Source of the DNA: Luteirhabdus pelagi
GTDB lineage: Bacteria > Bacteroidota > Bacteroidia > Flavobacteriales > Flavobacteriaceae
NCBI RefSeq assembly: GCF_016827595.1
Contig: NZ_JAECMS010000003.1
Coordinates: forward strand, 248,001 to 312,000
Reading direction: 5' to 3'
DNA: 64,000 bases
Each line of letters opens with the position of its first letter. Within the stretch, counting starts at the first letter, position 1. Below the pieces are notes generated by a model. It searched no databases, had not been told where the DNA came from, and saw only the letters and a list, made by a program, of their open reading frames with translations. The translations under genes were made by a program, and so were the position numbers. Below, one piece after another: positions 60,573 through 64,000 of this stretch.

Positions 60573-62450
60573 TTATTTCTTACCGTCCAATTTATCTTTC
60601 AGTTCTTGAAGCTTCTGATTGGCATCGCCAAGAGTCGTTTTAGAATCTTCGGCTTGCTGTGCTTGTTTCTTAGCAGCAGCTTTTACAATTTTCGCTTCTT
60701 CTTCCTTATGGATTGTCATGTGCGACGCTACCACCTTCTTGAATTCCTTATTGAACTCAATGATCTGGAATTCGGCTTCCTCCCCTTTCTTAAGGTCAGA
60801 TCCGTCTTCTTTCTCTAAGTGACGCTTCGGTACGAACGCAGTGATATCCTCGTTGAATTCGATAGTAGCACCTTTATCAACGATCTCGTCGATAGTAGCA
60901 GTGTGCTTGGTTCCTACTGCGAACTCATCGGAATACTTATCCCAAGGATTGTCTTCGATTTGCTTGTGACCAAGGCTTAACTTACGGCCTTCTACATCCA
61001 ATTCGAGTACTACAACCTCTAGCTTGTCGCCAATGTTACAGAATTCGCTTGGGTGCTTGATTTTCTTCGTCCAAGAAAGGTCGCTGATGTAGATAAGTCC
61101 ATCAATTCCCTCTTCCATTTCAACGAATACACCGAAGTTAGTGAAGTTACGAACGATTCCTTTGTGCTTAGAGCCTACAGGATACTTGCTCGTAATGTCG
61201 GTCCATGGGTCTGGCGTCAATTGCTTGATACCAAGGGACATCTTACGGTCTTCACGATCTAGGGTAAGGATTTGTGCTTCTACCTCATCGCCAACGTTTA
61301 CGAAGTCCTGAGCGCTACGCAAGTGTGTGCTCCAAGACATTTCGCTTACGTGGATAAGTCCTTCTACGCCTTCCGCAACTTCTACGAAAGCACCGTAGTC
61401 GGCAATAACCACAACTTTACCTTTTACTTTATCGCCAACCTTCAGCTCGTCTCCAAGCGCATCCCATGGATGTGCCTTCAATTGTTTTAGTCCAAGTTGG
61501 ATACGTGTCTTGTCTTCGTCGAAGTCCAAGATTACCACGTTCAACTTCTGGTCTAGGTCTACGATCTCGTTCGGGTGGTTGATACGCGACCAGCTTAGGT
61601 CGGTAATGTGTACCAATCCGTCTACACCTCCAAGATCTACGAATACACCGTAGGATGTAATGTTCTTCACGACACCTTCGAGTACTTGACCTTTTTCAAG
61701 TTGACTAATGATTTCTTTTTTCTGTTCTTCGATATCGGCTTCGATAAGCGCTTTATGCGATACCACAACGTTTTTGAATTCGTGGTTGATCTTCACCACT
61801 TTGAATTCCATTGTTTTACCTACATACGCATCATAATCGCGAATTGGCTTCACATCGATCTGTGAGCCTGGCAAGAATGCCTCGATTCCGAATACGTCTA
61901 CGATCATACCACCTTTCGTACGGCACTTTACGTAACCGTTTACGATAGTACCATCGTCGTATGCTTTGTTTACGCGCTCCCAAGCCTTGATAGTACGCGC
62001 TTTACGGTGAGAAAGAATCAATTGACCTGTACTGTCTTCACGCACGTCTATCAATACCTCTACCTTGTCGCCTACCTTTAAATCTGGGTTGTAACGGAAT
62101 TCGTTTAGGGAAATTACACCTTCACTTTTTGCGTTGATGTCGATAATCGCATCGCGCTCGGTCATGTGTACCACTTCACCTTCTACTACCTCATCGTCGA
62201 TCGTATCTACGAAGTTTTCGGCTACTAGTTTTTCGAATTCCTCAAGCTTTCCGTCATCGATAGGATCGATGCCTTCCTCGTAGTTGTGCCAGTTGAATTC
62301 CTCTAGGAATTTCTCTGGGTTCTGCTGCTTTAGGGAAAGCTCTTCTTTTGGTTGTTCTTGTTCTTCCTTCTTGCTTTCGGTAGCTTCGGAAGTTTTTGTT
62401 GCTGTTTCTTTTTCTGCTACAGCTTCTTCTTTGTTTGCTTTATCAGCCAT
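60573..62450 (-). CDS. rpsA: 30S ribosomal protein S1
   Basis: The 625-residue protein binds mRNA on the small subunit and is needed for initiation on mRNAs with weak ribosome binding sites, which are the rule in Bacteroidota. An acidic, lysine-glutamate-rich N-terminal extension (about 1-85) precedes six S1 repeats; clear ones begin at GQVLEGVVKNITSYGVFVDL, GDKVKGKVVVIADYGAFVEV, GSKHKGIVRNFTNFGVFVEM and GTKHTATIDEIVDKGATIEF. The C-terminus is a charged tail ending in KLQELKDKLDGKK. It appears monocistronic, with a terminator and a long leader. Confidence 0.97.
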   Translation of the reverse strand: MADKANKEEAVAEKETATKTSEATESKKEEQEQPKEELSLKQQNPEKFLEEFNWHNYEEGIDPIDDGKLEEFEKLVAENFVDTIDDEVVEGEVVHMTERDAIIDINAKSEGVISLNEFRYNPDLKVGDKVEVLIDVREDSTGQLILSHRKARTIKAWERVNKAYDDGTIVNGYVKCRTKGGMIVDVFGIEAFLPGSQIDVKPIRDYDAYVGKTMEFKVVKINHEFKNVVVSHKALIEADIEEQKKEIISQLEKGQVLEGVVKNITSYGVFVDLGGVDGLVHITDLSWSRINHPNEIVDLDQKLNVVILDFDEDKTRIQLGLKQLKAHPWDALGDELKVGDKVKGKVVVIADYGAFVEVAEGVEGLIHVSEMSWSTHLRSAQDFVNVGDEVEAQILTLDREDRKMSLGIKQLTPDPWTDITSKYPVGSKHKGIVRNFTNFGVFVEMEEGIDGLIYISDLSWTKKIKHPSEFCNIGDKLEVVVLELDVEGRKLSLGHKQIEDNPWDKYSDEFAVGTKHTATIDEIVDKGATIEFNEDITAFVPKRHLEKEDGSDLKKGEEAEFQIIEFNKEFKKVVASHMTIHKEEEAKIVKAAAKKQAQQAEDSKTTLGDANQKLQELKDKLDGKK

Positions 62451-62606
62451 TTAGTAAAAATTTGGTTTGTTTCGATTTGCTGAAACCAACCAAGGGTTTG
62501 TATTCTGTGTTCTTGTAAAGGCTACCGACGGACATCCTACAGAAGGATTATTTCAGTTTGATTTTCAAATAGTTCCTTTCGCCTTACTTAACCGTCAAAA
62601 GGAGCG

Positions 62607-62637
62607 CAAAAGTACCGCTTATTTTTTGAATATCAAA
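62607..62637 (-). promoter_or_regulatory. rpsA promoter with a leader of about 150 bases
   Basis: On the minus strand a -33 TTTG is followed after 19 bases by the -7 element TACTTTTG (62607-62614). Transcription would start near 62600, 150 bases before the ATG at 62450. The leader contains the hairpin ATCCT-TCTGT-AGGAT. Confidence 0.65.
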
Positions 62638-62689
62638 GGAAAGTGGGGAATTCGATTGAAGATATACGATTGACGATTTATGACTTGGG

Positions 62690-63085
62690 ATTTGATGCTA
62701 TGGATGCTATAGCTACTGTGGATGCTGTGAAAAATGAGTCAATTTGAAAATGAGGCAATTTGAAGATGTGTGGAGGAGTGGAGGAGTCTAGGAGTTGAGA
62801 AGTCTAGGAGAAAAAAGACATTTTAGTGACTATTCGTTTTTTGGAATTTGGAATTTGGGATTTGGGATTTGATACTGTGGATACTGTGGATACTGTGAAA
62901 AGTGAGTCAATTTGAAAATGAGGTAATTTGAAGATGTGTGGAGGAGTCTAGGAGTTGAGAAGTCTAGGAGTTGAGAAGTCTAGGAGAAAATGACATTTTA
63001 GTGACTATGCGTTTTTTGGAATTTGGGATTTGGGATTTGATGGTGTGGGTGTTGGGTGTTGGGTGTTGGGTGCCTAAGTAATACA
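62690..63085. repeat. Block of nested tandem repeats between cmk and rpsA
   Basis: This 681-base gene-free stretch (62451-63132) holds the rpsA leader and promoter and, from about 62690, a nested repeat block with no coding potential. A unit of about 168-175 bases is present twice (GAGTCAATTTGAAAATGAGG at 62736 and 62904; GACATTTTAGTGACTAT at 62817 and 62992). Inside it are a 16-base unit GTCTAGGAGTTGAGAA (1.5 copies at 62786, 2.5 copies at 62946), a 9-base unit GATACTGTG in three copies at 62871, ATTTGGA/ATTTGGG runs, and GGTGTTG in three copies near 63050. The pattern fits repeated slippage and duplication. Confidence 0.85.
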
Positions 63086-63132
63086 GTCACTATCGACTAT
63101 TCATCGTTCACCATTCACTGATCCCCGTTCAC

Positions 63133-63828
63133 TCAAACTCGTCCCGCCATTCGGTCTTTTGCCAATTGTAGAATAATGTGAAACTGATCATCAAGATTCA
63201 TTTCGCTATTATCGATTTCGATAGCGTCATCGGCTTTTTTTAAGGGAGAATCCTTTCGCGTCGTATCGATATGGTCGCGTTCCTTCACATTTGCCAAGAC
63301 CTCATCGTAGGAAACTTTATCGCCACGATCTATCAGTTCTAGATACCGTCGCTTAGCGCGTTCATCGGGTGAAGCATTCATGAAAATTTTTAATTCAGCA
63401 TAAGGAAATACGACCGTTCCAATATCGCGTCCGTCCATTACCACTCCTTTATCCTTTCCCATCTGCTGTTGCTGTTCAACCAATTTTTTGCGGACTTCAG
63501 ACACAGCGGCAATAGGGCTTACAAATTCAGAAACTTCAAGGGTCCGGATTTCTTTTTCAACATTTTTATCGTTCAGATAAATTTCTGCAATTCCTTTTTC
63601 CTCATCACGCGTAAAATGAAGTGATATTTCTCCTAACATTTCAATCAATGTCTCCTTATCGAAATGATTTTCTGAAATCAGTCCATTTTGCATCGCAAAT
63701 AAGGTAACCGCGCGGTACATAGCTCCCGAATCTACGTACACATATCCCAGCCAATCGGCCAACTGTTTGGCCACGGTACTTTTTCCTGTTGAAGAATAGC
63801 CGTCGATTGCAATGGTAATGTTGCGCAT
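63133..63828 (-). CDS. cmk: (d)CMP kinase
   Basis: The 231-residue enzyme phosphorylates CMP and dCMP. The P-loop is IAIDGYSSTGKSTVAKQLA, with the CMP-binding YVDSGAMYRAVTLFA and VVMDGRDIGTVVFPYA, and the lid arginines in DERAKRRYLELIDRG. It begins directly next to the stop of porQ on the same strand, so the two genes are cotranscribed. Downstream lies the repeat block. Confidence 0.96.
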   Translation of the reverse strand: MRNITIAIDGYSSTGKSTVAKQLADWLGYVYVDSGAMYRAVTLFAMQNGLISENHFDKETLIEMLGEISLHFTRDEEKGIAEIYLNDKNVEKEIRTLEVSEFVSPIAAVSEVRKKLVEQQQQMGKDKGVVMDGRDIGTVVFPYAELKIFMNASPDERAKRRYLELIDRGDKVSYDEVLANVKERDHIDTTRKDSPLKKADDAIEIDNSEMNLDDQFHIILQLAKDRMAGRV

Positions 63829-64000
63829 TTATTGAAGATTTATATTTAGCCCAAAGGTACTGGTTGAAGCGGCAAAATTATAACGTGCATACGAATAACT
63901 TAATCGAACTTTATTTAAACGTATTGAAAAACCAGCACTCAGACCAGCGAAAGAGCGCTGTTCAGCAATGCGCAATTCCTCCCCTCGGCGAAGGTTATAC
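63829..64000 (-). CDS. porQ: Type IX secretion system protein PorQ, C-terminal fragment
   Basis: Only the last 56 residues are inside the window, ending with TAA at 63829. The visible part, NLRRGEELRIAEQRSFAGLS and IRLNKVRLSYSYARYNF, with the terminal TFGLNINLQ, has the aromatic beta-strand pattern of an outer-membrane barrel and resembles the end of PorQ, a PorV-related partner of the type IX secretion system. The adjacency to cmk is a common arrangement in Bacteroidota. It would serve the type IX cargo proteins encoded at 31-36.7 kb. The N-terminus is outside the window. Confidence 0.75.
   Translation of the reverse strand, partial: YNLRRGEELRIAEQRSFAGLSAGFSIRLNKVRLSYSYARYNFAASTSTFGLNINLQ

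Noticed and set aside
60267-60818. 183-residue plus-strand frame across the inverted-repeat element and the end of rpsA
   Set aside because: It lies opposite rpsA and crosses a terminator and hairpins; there is no family resemblance.
62690-63085. CRISPR array
   Set aside because: The repeated units are nested, of unequal length and without regular unique spacers, and no cas gene is present.
1-64000. Prophage, insertion sequence, restriction system or other defence island
   Set aside because: I saw no integrase, transposase, nuclease-methylase pair or toxin-antitoxin pair; the gene content is housekeeping throughout.

Overview
The window is chromosomal DNA of a member of the Bacteroidota, almost certainly a marine-type Flavobacteriaceae. 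The evidence is: promoters with the Bacteroidota -7 element TAnnTTTG; secreted proteins with type IX secretion C-terminal sorting domains; a PorQ gene fragment next to cmk; a gamma/tau subunit without the usual zinc module; a TamB/LptD outer-membrane assembly set; and families largely confined to this phylum (DUF3822, DUF4159, PG_1098-like methyltransferase). It is a housekeeping region. I see no prophage, insertion sequence, rRNA or CRISPR array.

Layout. 1-8.7 kb: envelope biogenesis (cell-wall amidase, LptD, TamB) with RidA. 8.8-14.1 kb: a plus-strand run of tRNA/rRNA modification genes (TsaD, RsmE, a SpoU methylase, a PG_1098-like methyltransferase) with DUF4159 and an AI-2E-type permease. 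14.2-14.9 kb: tRNA-Ser(GCT), tRNA-Pro(TGG) and tRNA-Arg(TCT), the last preceded by two degenerate tRNA-Arg-like copies. 14.9-19.2 kb: a two-gene translesion polymerase operon (DnaE2-type and Y-family) behind a promoter covered by two palindromes. 19.2-31 kb: an acidic lipoprotein, a tiny YqaE/Pmp3 protein, a PgpH-type HD protein, thiolase, NlpC/P60 peptidase, TPR protein, GyrA and ClpC. 31-36.8 kb: type IX cargo proteins (one frameshifted), a small SpoIIAA-like protein and histidine ammonia-lyase. 36.8-47.4 kb: metabolism and repair (Nnr, GcvT, glutaminase, pterin dehydratase), YebC, a KdsB-KdnB fusion for 8-amino-Kdo lipid A sugar synthesis, an acyltransferase and a RecD-like helicase. 47.4-53.2 kb: DUF3822/RsmD cluster, two more SpoIIAA-like paralogues, RNase P RNA, DnaX and MiaE. 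53.2-60.3 kb: a long minus-strand run pyrR-pyrB-(small protein)-rnz-pdxH-sixA-ppk-ppx. 60.3-64 kb: a structured intergenic element, rpsA with a long leader, a block of nested repeats, cmk and the end of porQ.

The items most worth a second look are the KdsB-KdnB fusion, the double-palindrome operator on the mutagenic polymerase operon, the tandem tRNA-Arg-like relics with rebuilt hairpins, the trio of SpoIIAA-like paralogues, the large inverted-repeat element upstream of pyrR, and a one-base frameshift in an Omp28-like secreted protein. I could not run any search, so family assignments rest on recognised motifs and overall sequence resemblance.
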